The notes: generated by a model not told the origin, from the sequence alone. A stretch of 64,000 bases of DNA from Pseudomonas sp. GV085 (GCF_003050925.1 NZ_QAOV01000015.1:1-64000), one strand, 5' to 3'; positions 34,316 through 42,384 are shown, numbered from the stretch's first letter. A program made the numbers and translations.

Positions 34316-34885
34316 ATGCTCATCAGGTCACTGACCCTGGCTACTTTGCTGGCGATTGCCGGCACTTCGTTCGCCACTGATGGCGACTCACCGCTGGACA
34401 TGGACAAGGGCAGGGCCCGACCACTGATTGTCATCGCTCCGAGTGCTGTTGATCCGATCTGGGTCAGCCTGAAAAAGTCGCTGGATGAACCGGCCAATCG
34501 CAAGGGGTTCACCGACCGCAACATGGTGCTCTACACCGTGCTCAACCTGATGGGCCAGCGCGACGGCAAGGACCTGGGGCCACAGGACACGGCGGCGCTG
34601 ATCCGCTCGCTCAAGCTCGGTGCCGGCGCCAGGACCAAGGTCATCCTGGTCGGCAAGGACGGCGAAAAGAAACTCGAACAATCGGACGCCATCAAGCTGG
34701 AAACGATTTTCAGCGCTGTCGATCAGTTGCCGGCGACCGAGAAAGAATTCACCGCGACCGTGGCGGCTCCGGTCACTGAGGCCGAGCCGGCGACCAAGGA
34801 CGCCAAAGGCACAAAAGGCACAAAAGGCACAAAACCGGGCAAACCCGCCAAGCCCGCCAAACCGCCTGAAATGCCGGATGATTGA
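34316..34885 (+). CDS. DUF4174 family exported protein with lysine-rich tail
   Basis: A 189-residue exported protein. The signal peptide ends near TSFA (about residue 20). The central domain RPLIVIAPSAVDPIWVSLKKSL ... KVILVGKDGEKKLEQ has a thioredoxin-like DUF4174 pattern without a CxxC site. The C-terminal 35 residues are Lys/Pro/Thr rich with KGTKGTKGTK, coded by a perfect 9-bp triplication (AAAGGCACA). The positive tail may contact nucleic acid or the envelope. ATG 34316 is preferred over 34310 because GGAG then has a proper 6-nt spacing. Confidence 0.75.
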   Translation: MLIRSLTLATLLAIAGTSFATDGDSPLDMDKGRARPLIVIAPSAVDPIWVSLKKSLDEPANRKGFTDRNMVLYTVLNLMGQRDGKDLGPQDTAALIRSLKLGAGARTKVILVGKDGEKKLEQSDAIKLETIFSAVDQLPATEKEFTATVAAPVTEAEPATKDAKGTKGTKGTKPGKPAKPAKPPEMPDD

Positions 34886-34918
34886 ACCGATACTGAATTC
34901 TTGTGGTGAGCAATTAAC

Positions 34919-35023
34919 CTGTGGGCGAGCTTGCTCCGGGCGGCGTTCCGACGATGGCGTCGTAACAGTCGATATCGATGTTGAATGTCAGGCCGTCATC
35001 GCGAGCAAGCTCGCTCCCACAGG
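34919..35023. repeat. REPIN that supplies the 3' end of the ATPase gene
   Basis: An imperfect left REP (GTGGGCGAGCTTGCTCCGGG) and an intact right REP (34999-35023) flank a spacer with GTCGATATCGATGTTGAATG. The stop codon and last nine codons of the ATPase gene lie in the right REP. Confidence 0.9.
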
Positions 35024-36219
35024 TTTTGTGCCAGGTTGCGTTCTTCCAGAAGCACCTGATTGGCATCCAATCCATACAGGCCTGATTGTTCGTGCAGTTC
35101 CCCGTCATTGAGCACGTAGCACAGCACGTCTTTCGCGTCGCTGATGACCAATGGCGAGTGAGTGGTCAGGACAAATTGGCAATTGGGGAAAGTCTCACTC
35201 AACTGCCGAATCAAACTGCGCTGCCATTTAGGGTGCAGGTGCAAGTCGACCTCGTCGATCAGTACGATGCCGTCACCTTCCAATGGGTTGTCCAGAGACT
35301 GGTTCATCATCGCCAATCTGCGAGCGATGTCGCCGACCAATGCCATCATCGATTTCTCACCCTGCGATAGCTGGGAGACATTCAGCGTTACGCCGTTTTT
35401 GTCGATGGCCATGTGCAGACGCGGCTTGCGTTGCACTCGCAGGTTGCTGAAGCCGGGCATGAACGCGGCGATGGCGGAGCGTACGGCTGTTAACTGACGG
35501 TCACGGGACGAGGCTTTCAACTGGGACAGAGTTTTCCAGATGTCACTGTCGTTGCCGAATTTTGCGGAAATTTCGGCGAGCGCGGTGTCGGACACGCCGG
35601 TTTCGTTTTCACTGTCTTCGCGTTCTCGGAACCATTCGAAGAAACGGCGGAAGTCCACACCGCGATTCAATGCGTTGTCGTAGCCGTCGAGTTGATCAAA
35701 GGTGTGTTTGGTTCGGATTTTTAGTGGGATTTCCAGGACCGAGCGTTCTACCGGGTAGTAGGCGATCAGAGGGAGTGAAGCTTTTTCATCAATGGTTAGT
35801 TGAGTGCGATAGTGGTCTGCAAGGAGGCTGGCTTCCGCTAACTCACTATGGACATCACTCTTTCGCCCTTGCCTGCTACGAGCAATGGCCCAGTTAAAGA
35901 GATCATGTTTTGAATAATCGTCGGGGGAACGTGGTTGCGCCGGCGAACTGTCTGATACGGAAGTCAAAACGACTGCGACTGCAGCGCCGTTTCGAATGTC
36001 TTCATTTGTAAGGTAACTGCCAACACCTTTCTCAGTACGAATCCTGGCAACTAGCCAACTCAATGAGGTGGCCAATGATTTTAAAAGGGTGGTTTTCCCG
36101 GCACCGTTGTTTCCTACAAGCACCGTCACATTTGAGCGGTGTTTGGGGGTGGGGGCCAGGTAAACGGTCATATCGGTGAAGCGACCGACATCCTTGAGCT
36201 GAAAGCTGAAAATTTCCAT
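34996..36219 (-). CDS. AAA/ABC-type ATPase, defence-like, probably C-terminally truncated
   Basis: A 407-residue ATPase of the AAA_15/AAA_21 kind found in OLD, Septu (PtuA) and retron effector ATPases. Walker A GNNGAGKTT (36-44), ABC-like signature LSQGEKSM (284-291), Walker B GIVLIDEVDLHLHP (317-330) and switch TTHSP (352-356) are all intact. LYGLDANQVL (381-390) matches the block after which family members usually continue for further residues. Here it ends in NLWERACSR (399-407), encoded by the REP element 34996-35023. I infer that the original 3' end and any partner gene (for example an HNH nuclease) were lost. GC looks lower than that of neighbours, consistent with transfer. Confidence 0.75.
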   Translation of the reverse strand: MEIFSFQLKDVGRFTDMTVYLAPTPKHRSNVTVLVGNNGAGKTTLLKSLATSLSWLVARIRTEKGVGSYLTNEDIRNGAAVAVVLTSVSDSSPAQPRSPDDYSKHDLFNWAIARSRQGRKSDVHSELAEASLLADHYRTQLTIDEKASLPLIAYYPVERSVLEIPLKIRTKHTFDQLDGYDNALNRGVDFRRFFEWFREREDSENETGVSDTALAEISAKFGNDSDIWKTLSQLKASSRDRQLTAVRSAIAAFMPGFSNLRVQRKPRLHMAIDKNGVTLNVSQLSQGEKSMMALVGDIARRLAMMNQSLDNPLEGDGIVLIDEVDLHLHPKWQRSLIRQLSETFPNCQFVLTTHSPLVISDAKDVLCYVLNDGELHEQSGLYGLDANQVLLEERNLAQNLWERACSR

Positions 36220-36520
36220 TACAACGCCCTTTTAGGGTCAGTCGGTTTGATTAGGTGAGCGCGCATTATGTCATTCCCGGTCACGGATTGATCCGATGCC
36301 GTTCGCAGGCTTGGGAGGTCCATTAGATACAACGGTTTCACCTGCATCACAACGGTCATGAGCAAAAAGGTATTTGTAACTGGATGCTCAGAAAATCGAG
36401 CGTAGGCGAAGGACTTCAGCTGCGTCGGAAATTTCCTGCATGACGTGGCGCACCCCGTGAACTGGTGCCCGTTGGGCCGTATCGATAACCTTCTTCAGCC
36501 GCTGCAAATCAGCGGTCGGA
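36220..36520. other. Low-GC intergenic part of the accessory region
   Basis: Likely promoter of the ATPase gene on the left. The right part holds a minus-strand coding remnant (36388-36513). No intact gene is seen. Confidence 0.5.
36388..36513 (-). pseudogene. Possible C-terminal gene remnant
   Basis: A minus-strand frame encodes about 41 residues (ADLQRLKKVIDTAQRAPVHG, then VRHVMQEISDAAEVLRLRSIF) ending in TGA at 36388. Composition is protein-like and amphipathic helical, unlike chance translation, but there is no start codon or ribosome-binding site, and a stop precedes it at 36538. I do not recognise the family. It abuts the structured leader, which may have replaced its 5' part. Confidence 0.35.
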
Positions 36521-36711
36521 TGTGGAAGTCCGTTGGTTCAAGCCATCTACCAATGCCCCTAGAGCGCAAGTCGACATTTTTTATGTCAACATCGCCGCGT
36601 TTTGGCGGCTGTGCGCGGGAGCACTTACGAGTGCACCGGGTTTTGGTGGATTGACCTGGACTTCCACACCTGCGTACAGCTGCCACCCTCATGTGGAAGT
36701 GAGATGGGTAG
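36521..36711 (+). promoter_or_regulatory. Structured leader with competing stems
   Basis: The outer arms TGTGGAAGTCC (36521-36531) and GGACTTCCACA (36658-36668) are complementary. Inside are hairpins GTCGACAT/ATGTCAAC, GCCGC/GCGGC, and GCACT-TACG-AGTGC with a UNCG-type loop. TGTGGAAG recurs at 36692-36699, so the right arm could pair with either copy. A further stem pairs CTGCCACCCTC with GAGATGGGTAG, with three central mismatches. It lies just ahead of the DUF6124-type gene. I interpret it as a possible cis-acting RNA; the pairing is seen in sequence, the function is inference. Confidence 0.45.
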
Positions 36712-36742
36712 TTTTCTCAACAATCCCCAATGGTACTTCTTC

Positions 36743-37090
36743 ATGAAAAAGTTAAGTCCGAATCCCCCGGAATCCCCATCCGACTCAGATGTCCCACTCT
36801 CCGACATCACCGAACCCGCCGTCAGCGCTCGCTTGCGCAACCCCAAACACGCTGACCCTGTCAGCCACATCTTCACCATCCTCCCAAACGTCGACACCCC
36901 AACGCTGCTGTGCCACGCCTGTGAAACCCTCGCGTCCCTGAACGTGCTGGTCACCGATCTGGCCTGTAACCTGGAAAGCTCCAACCGCAATGTGGCGCTG
37001 TCGATTCAGCAATTGGCAGTCGTGGGCGAGTTGTTGGTCAACCGCGCACTGGACAATATCGACCCGTCCGAAGGTGTGCCGATAAAGTAA
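36743..37090 (+). CDS. DUF6124-type small protein
   Basis: A 115-residue protein of a family common, and often multi-copy, in Pseudomonas. The N-terminal MKKLSPNPPESPSDSD is followed by a helical part FTILPNVDTPTLLCHACETLASLNVLVTDLACNLE and SIQQLAVVGELLVNRALDN. The last part is the conserved block. Function is unknown. ATG 36743 is chosen because family members begin with a similar NPPE stretch; no ribosome-binding site is evident there. An in-frame ATG at 36704 has GGAAGTGAG just upstream but lies inside the structured leader. Confidence 0.7.
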   Translation: MKKLSPNPPESPSDSDVPLSDITEPAVSARLRNPKHADPVSHIFTILPNVDTPTLLCHACETLASLNVLVTDLACNLESSNRNVALSIQQLAVVGELLVNRALDNIDPSEGVPIK

Positions 37091-37117
37091 AAAAAGGTGA
37101 CCTCTGGAGGTCAATGC
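37091..37117 (-). terminator. Terminator-like hairpin on the minus strand
   Basis: TGACCT-CTGG-AGGTCA (37098-37113) followed on the minus strand by six T residues. It could end the ampC transcript after the REPIN; it abuts the DUF6124-type stop codon. Confidence 0.55.
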
Positions 37118-37133
37118 CGATCAGTTAAGGACT

Positions 37134-37234
37134 CTGTAGGAGCGAGCTTGCTCGCGATGGTCGTTAACGATAACGCGTATTTACTGGCTAAACGCGGCGC
37201 TCTTGAGTCCATCGCGAGCAAGCTCGCTCCTACA
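37134..37234. repeat. REPIN (inverted REP pair)
   Basis: Inverted GGAGCGAGCTTGCTCGCGA copies with spacer core GTTAACGATAACGCGT shared with 4874 and 47204. Between the DUF6124-type gene and convergent ampC. Confidence 0.9.
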
Positions 37235-37284
37235 CAACATTAACCTGTAGAGGTCGCCCTTATCTATGGAGAGGGCGGCAAGGC

Positions 37285-38424
37285 TTATTGAGTCAGGGTA
37301 CTCAATATCTGATGAGCAATCTTCACCCGCTCCGCATTGGGATAATTCTTGTTGGCCAGCATCACAATGCCGATGTCCTTAGATGGCACGTACGCCACGT
37401 AAGCACCAAAGCCCCCGGTTGAACCGGTCTTGTTGACCAGCACGCTCTGCGGCTGCGCCTGCGGCGGGTTCAGCCACTGGGCCTTGTGCGCCTCCATGGC
37501 CATCGGCGTGGAGTTGCCGTCCAGCAGGCGATCCAGTGTGATCGGGTAGCGATACATCTCCCAACCGAGGCCCTGGGTCATATCGCCTACGGTGTAGTAA
37601 CCGCTATGAGTCAGGGCGATGGCTTGCTGCAACGGCTTTTCCAGGGACGCCGGTTTCATGTTCGCGCCAACATAGCGCAGCAAGTCCGCGGCGCTGGTTT
37701 TCACCCCGTACGCCTCGGAATCCAGCGCACCCGGAGTGACCCGTACCGGTTTGCCGTCCTTGTTGTAGCCCTGGGCGTACAGCGCCATCTGATCCTGTGG
37801 CACATGTACGTAGGTATGCTGCAAGCCGAGTTTCGGCAGCAGGGTTTTCTCCATCAGCTCATCGAACGGCTGGCCCATGCTTTGCGCAGCGAGGTAGCCG
37901 AACAGGCCAAGACTGGGGTTTGAATACAGTCGGTGGCTGCCGGGGGCGTAGAGCGGTTTCCATTGTTGGTAGTAGCCGAGCATTTTGTCGGCCGAATCAA
38001 ATTCAGCAGGAAACTGCAGCGGCAGGCCGCCCGCGCTGTAGGTGCCCAGTTGCAGCACGCTGATGTGGTCGAACGCGGTGCCGCGCAAGGCCGGCAGGAC
38101 CTGGCTGGCCTTGTCCGACAGCGACAGCCTGCCGGTGGCTTGGGCGTAAGCGGCGAGGGTAGCGGTGAAGGTCTTGCTGACGGAGCCGATCTCGAACAGG
38201 GTGTCTTGCGTGACAGGGTTGCCGGTTTCTTTCGAGGCGACGCCATAGTTGAAGTAATGCGCCTGGCCGTTGACGGTGACTGCCACGGCCATGCCTTGAA
38301 TAGCCTGGGCTTGCATCACCGGTTGTACAGCGGCGTTCACCACCGTCTCGATTTGATCCTGTGCCACGCACTGGCCCGCGGCGAATAGCGCCATGCAAGC
38401 GGCGATGGTTTTCAGCCTGTCCAT
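37285..38424 (-). CDS. ampC: Class C beta-lactamase
   Basis: Periplasmic serine beta-lactamase, 379 residues, with a signal peptide (ACMALFAAGQCVAQ, cleavage near residue 21). The active-site motifs are S81-V-S-K84 (SxxK), Y167-S-N169 and K332-T-G334, in the order and spacing of AmpC. It hydrolyses penicillins and cephalosporins, especially cephalosporins. The AmpR regulator that is divergent from ampC in P. aeruginosa is absent; the upstream gene is gudD in the same orientation. Expression control is therefore unclear. Confidence 0.95.
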   Translation of the reverse strand: MDRLKTIAACMALFAAGQCVAQDQIETVVNAAVQPVMQAQAIQGMAVAVTVNGQAHYFNYGVASKETGNPVTQDTLFEIGSVSKTFTATLAAYAQATGRLSLSDKASQVLPALRGTAFDHISVLQLGTYSAGGLPLQFPAEFDSADKMLGYYQQWKPLYAPGSHRLYSNPSLGLFGYLAAQSMGQPFDELMEKTLLPKLGLQHTYVHVPQDQMALYAQGYNKDGKPVRVTPGALDSEAYGVKTSAADLLRYVGANMKPASLEKPLQQAIALTHSGYYTVGDMTQGLGWEMYRYPITLDRLLDGNSTPMAMEAHKAQWLNPPQAQPQSVLVNKTGSTGGFGAYVAYVPSKDIGIVMLANKNYPNAERVKIAHQILSTLTQ

Positions 38425-38487
38425 ATTGGTTGCATCCGTCGTTGATTCAGGTGCGCGCCATTCTAGGGGGAAAACCCTGTTTTTAAA

Positions 38488-38516
38488 TCCGACCGCCCAC
38501 AGGCGGGTCGGATTTA
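38488..38516 (-). terminator. Probable terminator of the gud operon
   Basis: Hairpin TCCGACC-GCC/GGCGGGTCGGA with a small bulge and CACA loop, followed on the minus strand by ATTTAAAAA. Located between the gudD stop and the ampC start, on the same strand as both. The T run is short, so efficiency is uncertain. Confidence 0.55.
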
Positions 38517-38542
38517 TTGTTACAAGGTGCGCAACCGTTGAT

Positions 38543-39886
38543 TCAACGCACCAGGCACGGCCGCTTGTTATCGAACTTCCAGTCCGGAATCAAAAACTGC
38601 ATCGCCACGCTGTCATCCCGCGCCCCCAGGCCCATGCCTTTGTACAGTTCATGGGCCTTGGCCAGTTGATCCATGTCCAGCTCGACCCCCAGCCCCGGTT
38701 TCTGCGGCACCTGCACGCTGCCGTCGACGATTTGCAGCGGGGCCTTGGTCAGGCGCTGGCCGTCCTGCCAGATCCAGTGGGTGTCGATGGCGGTGATTTC
38801 GCCCGGCGCGGCCGCCGCCACATGGGTGAACATCGCCAGGGAGATGTCGAAGTGGTTGTTGGAGTGCGAACCCCAGGTCAGGCCCCATTCGTGGCACATC
38901 TGCGCCACGCGTACCGAGCCTTGCAGGGTCCAGAAGTGCGGGTCGGCCAGGGGAATGTCGACTGACTGCAACTGGATCGCGTGGCCCATCTCACGCCAGT
39001 CGGTGGCGATCATGTTGGTCGCGGTTTTCAGGCCCGTGGCGCGGCGGAATTCGGCCATGACTTCGCGTCCCGAGTAACCGTTTTCCGCCCCGCACGGGTC
39101 TTCGGCGTAGGCCAGTACGCGGTGCTGATCGCGGCACAGGCGGATGGCTTCTTTCAATGACCAGGCACCATTCGGGTCGAGGGTGATGCGCGCATCGGGG
39201 AAACGTTCGGCGAGGGCCGTGACCGCCTCGATTTCGGCATCGCCGCTGAGCACGCCGCCCTTGAGTTTGAAATCCTTGAAGCCGTAACGGGCATGGGCCG
39301 CCTCGGCCAGGCGGACCACCGCGTCGGCGGTCATGGCTTTCTCGTGTCGTACGCGGAACCAGTCGTTGTCGGCGTCCGGTTCGCTGCGGTAGGCGAGGTC
39401 GGTTTCATTGCGATCACCGACATAAAACAGATAGCCGAGCATCTTCACTTCATCGCGCTGCTGGCCTTCGCCGAGCAGAGCGGCCACCGGCACGTCCAGG
39501 TGCTGGCCGAGCAAATCGAGCAATGCGGCTTCCAGGCCGGTGACCGCATGGATGGTGATGCGCAGGTCGAAGGTCTGCAAACCGCGCCCACCGGCATCGC
39601 GGTCGGCGAAGGTCTGGCGCACCTGATTGAGGATCTTCTGGTAAGTGCCAATCGGGCTGCCGACCACCAGGCTGCGTGCGTCTTCGAGGGTCTGGCGAAT
39701 GCGCTCGCCCCCCGGCACTTCGCCGACGCCGGTGTGGCCGGCGTTGTCCTTGAGGATCACGATGTTACGAGTGAAGAACGGCCCATGGGCGCCGCTCAGG
39801 TTGAGCAGCATGCCATCGTGGCCGGCGACCGGAACCACTTGCATGCTGGTGATGACCGGGGCTTTTGCGGTGTCTTGTGGGTTCAT
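38543..39886 (-). CDS. gudD: D-glucarate dehydratase
   Basis: Enolase-superfamily enzyme converting D-glucarate to 5-keto-4-deoxy-D-glucarate; 447 residues, typical. FKDFKLKGGVLSGDAEI holds the catalytic K-x-K region, ITLDPNGAWSL the first metal-binding Asp, and YAEDPCGAENGYSGREVMAEFR and LKTATNMIATDWREM the next ligands. WGSHSNNHFDISLAMFTHVAAAAPG carries the catalytic His. The permease gene gudP lies 24 bp upstream on the same strand, and a FadR-type regulator is divergent from it, making a compact glucarate module. The next pathway enzyme is not in the window. Confidence 0.95.
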   Translation of the reverse strand: MNPQDTAKAPVITSMQVVPVAGHDGMLLNLSGAHGPFFTRNIVILKDNAGHTGVGEVPGGERIRQTLEDARSLVVGSPIGTYQKILNQVRQTFADRDAGGRGLQTFDLRITIHAVTGLEAALLDLLGQHLDVPVAALLGEGQQRDEVKMLGYLFYVGDRNETDLAYRSEPDADNDWFRVRHEKAMTADAVVRLAEAAHARYGFKDFKLKGGVLSGDAEIEAVTALAERFPDARITLDPNGAWSLKEAIRLCRDQHRVLAYAEDPCGAENGYSGREVMAEFRRATGLKTATNMIATDWREMGHAIQLQSVDIPLADPHFWTLQGSVRVAQMCHEWGLTWGSHSNNHFDISLAMFTHVAAAAPGEITAIDTHWIWQDGQRLTKAPLQIVDGSVQVPQKPGLGVELDMDQLAKAHELYKGMGLGARDDSVAMQFLIPDWKFDNKRPCLVR

Positions 39887-39910
39887 TTTCCAATCCTTAA
39901 AAAGCTGAAT

Positions 39911-41257
39911 TCAGGCGTGGTTGGCCGCGGGGTTGCCCGGCGCGCCGGCGGGTGCGGGTTTCGGTGTGTTGCGGGCGGCAAACACGATGATGGCGGCGAT
40001 GATCGAGGTCGCGGCCAGGCCGTACAGCCCGCCCTGAATGGAGCCGGTGTTTGCTTCGAGCAGGCCGAAGGTGGTCGGCGCAACGAAGCCACCGAGGTTG
40101 CCGACCGAGTTGATCAACGCGATGACGCCAGCGGCAATGCGCGCATCCAGGTAGGCCTGGGGAATCGGCCAGAACAGCGACGAGGCCGATTTGAAGCCCA
40201 GTGCGGCAAAGCAGATCGCAACGAAGGCGAACACTGGCCCGCCGGTGGTGGACATGAACATCCCGGCAGCGGCGATCAGCAGGGCGGCAGCGACCCAGGC
40301 TTGCTGGTGTTTCCATTTGGCCGACAGGGACGCGAAGGCGTACATGCCGACAATCGACAGCAACCACGGAATCGAGTTGAACAGCCCGACCTGGATGTCG
40401 CTCAGGTCGCCCATCTTCTTGATGATGCTCGGCAGCCAGAACGTAGCGGCGTAGATGGTCAGCTGGATAAAGAAGTAGATCAGGCAGAACAGGATGATCT
40501 GGCGATCCTTGAGCAACTTGCCCAGTGACGGTTTGATCGGCGTCGCCGCTTCCCGGGCCAGCTGTTCGTCGTCGATGGCCTTGACCAGCGCGTCCTGTTC
40601 CTCGCGGCTCAGCCATTTGGCGTCATGGGGTCTGGAGTCCAGCCAGAACCAGACGAACACGCACAACCCCACCGAAAACATACCCTCGATGAAGTACATC
40701 CACTGCCAGCCGTGCAGGCCCAGGCCGCTGATTTGCAGGAGTAGCCCGGACAGCGGGCCGGAGATCAGCGAGGCAATCGCCGAGCCGCTGAGGAAAATCG
40801 CAATCGCCTTGCCACGCTCCACGCCGGGCAACCAGCGGGTGAAGTAGTAGATCACCCCGGGAAAGAACCCGGCTTCGGCTACGCCCAGCAGAAAACGCAG
40901 GATGTAGAAGTGGGTTTCGTTCTGGATGAACGCCATGCCCGCGGCGACCAGGCCCCAGGTCAGCATGATCCGGGTCAGCCAGATGCGTGCGCCGACTTTC
41001 TGCAGAAGGATGTTGGAGGGCACCTCGAACAGTGCATAACCGATGAAGAACAGACCGGCACCCAGGCCATAGGCGGCAGCGCCAATGCCCAGGTCGTGTT
41101 CCATGTGGGCGCGGACGAAGCCGATGTTCACGCGATCGATGTAATTGACGATGAACATGATGACGAACAGCGGCAGGACGTGACGTTTGACTTTGGCGAT
41201 GGCGGACTTCAGCGCTGAATTGGCGTCGTCGTGCATCGCGGAGATGGATGTATTCAC
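39911..41257 (-). CDS. gudP: Glucarate/galactarate MFS transporter
   Basis: A 448-residue MFS permease of the anion:cation symporter (ACS) family, like GudP and GarP. PLFVIMFIVNYIDRVNIGFVRA, then LGVAEAGFFPGVIYYFTRWLP and SNILLQKVGARIWLTRI are typical. It takes up D-glucarate with protons. The start is GTG 41257: GGGAG lies 7 nt upstream, whereas the open frame's earlier GTG at 41272 lacks a site. Forms an operon with gudD. Confidence 0.88.
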   Translation of the reverse strand: MNTSISAMHDDANSALKSAIAKVKRHVLPLFVIMFIVNYIDRVNIGFVRAHMEHDLGIGAAAYGLGAGLFFIGYALFEVPSNILLQKVGARIWLTRIMLTWGLVAAGMAFIQNETHFYILRFLLGVAEAGFFPGVIYYFTRWLPGVERGKAIAIFLSGSAIASLISGPLSGLLLQISGLGLHGWQWMYFIEGMFSVGLCVFVWFWLDSRPHDAKWLSREEQDALVKAIDDEQLAREAATPIKPSLGKLLKDRQIILFCLIYFFIQLTIYAATFWLPSIIKKMGDLSDIQVGLFNSIPWLLSIVGMYAFASLSAKWKHQQAWVAAALLIAAAGMFMSTTGGPVFAFVAICFAALGFKSASSLFWPIPQAYLDARIAAGVIALINSVGNLGGFVAPTTFGLLEANTGSIQGGLYGLAATSIIAAIIVFAARNTPKPAPAGAPGNPAANHA

Positions 41258-41452
41258 TGCGTTTTCTCCCACTCGTTATTTTTATGCGGGGTAGGGCTGG
41301 GTATTGCTGTGTTACTAGACATCATACAACTAGGTTTTTTCTTCGTGCAACCCCGTATGTCCAATGAAATGGCGCTTATTAGGCAAATTTTTATTCTGGT
41401 GGCGCTGTTTGCTGACTATAAAAATGACTCGATATGGGCGTTTTGTTGAGTG

Positions 41453-41463
41453 TTGTCATACAA
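41453..41463. promoter_or_regulatory. FadR/GntR-type operator candidate
   Basis: TTGTCATACAA is a perfect dyad and matches the FadR-subfamily consensus TNGTNNNACNA. It lies 75 bp before the regulator's start codon in the divergent region with gudP. A partly related word, CATCATACAAC (41320-41330), is closer to gudP. Probably the autoregulatory and operon-control site. Confidence 0.5.
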
Positions 41464-41538
41464 GTTTGGTGAAATTTTTACAGGATTCCCGCCAGGCGCG
41501 GTGCTACGATTCGATAGCCCTGTGTTCCGGATATCTCC

Positions 41539-42249
41539 ATGCAAGAAGACCTCGACGCGCCTGCCCGCAAGCGCACTCACAACCTGGCCCATGATCTGGT
41601 CGAAAAATTGACCCAGCGCATCCTGCTCGGCCAGATGTTGCCCGGCGACAAGTTGCCGTCGGAAAACACCATCGTTCAGGAGCACGGGGTCAGTCGCACG
41701 GTGGTGCGTGAGGCCATCTCGAAGTTGCAGGCCTCGGGGCTGGTGGAAACCCGGCATGGCATTGGCACGTTCGTGATCGAGCGCGCACCGGAGCAGGGGC
41801 TGCGGCTGAATGTCGATACGGCGTTGGGGGTGCGCAGCATTCTGGAGTTGCGCATGGGCCTGGAAACCCAGGCGGCGGCGCTGGCGGCAACGCGCCGCAC
41901 CGATCTGCAGCTGGCGCAGATGCGTGAAGCACTGGATGACTATCAAAGCCTGCTGGCCAACAACGACAGCTGTGTCGAAGCGGACCGGCGTTTTCATCTG
42001 CTGATCGCCGAAGCCACTGGCAATGTGTGCTTCACCGAGATCATGCAGCACCTGGGCAGTGCGATGATCCCGCGCACCCGGGTCAATGCCGCCGAGCGTG
42101 GCGCAGTGGACCTGAGCAAGCTCGGCCAGTTGGCCAACCTTGAACACGAGGCGATCCTCAACGCCATCAAGCGCCAGGACCCGGACGCGGCGCGGGCGGC
42201 GATGTGGTTGCACCTGACCAACAGTCGTGACCGGTTTTCGCCCAGTTGA
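41539..42249 (+). CDS. FadR-family (GntR/FCD) regulator of the glucarate operon
   Basis: A 236-residue regulator. The N-terminal winged helix has LPGDKLPSENTIVQEHGVSRTVVREAISKLQASGLVETRHGIGTFV. The C-terminal FCD domain contains ELRMGLETQAAALAA, DRRFHLLIAEATGN and a His (LEHEAIL) that would bind a metal and sugar acid. Divergent from gudP-gudD, which it most likely represses until glucarate or a metabolite binds. Confidence 0.88.
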   Translation: MQEDLDAPARKRTHNLAHDLVEKLTQRILLGQMLPGDKLPSENTIVQEHGVSRTVVREAISKLQASGLVETRHGIGTFVIERAPEQGLRLNVDTALGVRSILELRMGLETQAAALAATRRTDLQLAQMREALDDYQSLLANNDSCVEADRRFHLLIAEATGNVCFTEIMQHLGSAMIPRTRVNAAERGAVDLSKLGQLANLEHEAILNAIKRQDPDAARAAMWLHLTNSRDRFSPS

Positions 42250-42277
42250 TGGTCAGTGATACTGCGTCATCGTTCTT

Positions 42278-42358
42278 CGCGAGCAGGTCGGATCGCCGCA
42301 CCGTCGCTCCCACATTGGAATGCGTACCCCTGTGGGAGCGAGCCTGCTCGCGAAGGCG
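42278..42358. repeat. Outward-facing REP pair with a loop-expanded copy
   Basis: The left REP (42278-42314) has its loop replaced by a 16-base segment TCGGATCGCCGCACCG, which can itself pair (GGTCGG with CCG-C-ACC, loop ATCG). The right copy (TGTGGGAGCGAGCCTGCTCGCG) is standard. Located between the FadR-type regulator and the convergent DMT exporter. Confidence 0.85.
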
Positions 42359-42384
42359 TCAGTTCTGACAACAAATATCCTGGA

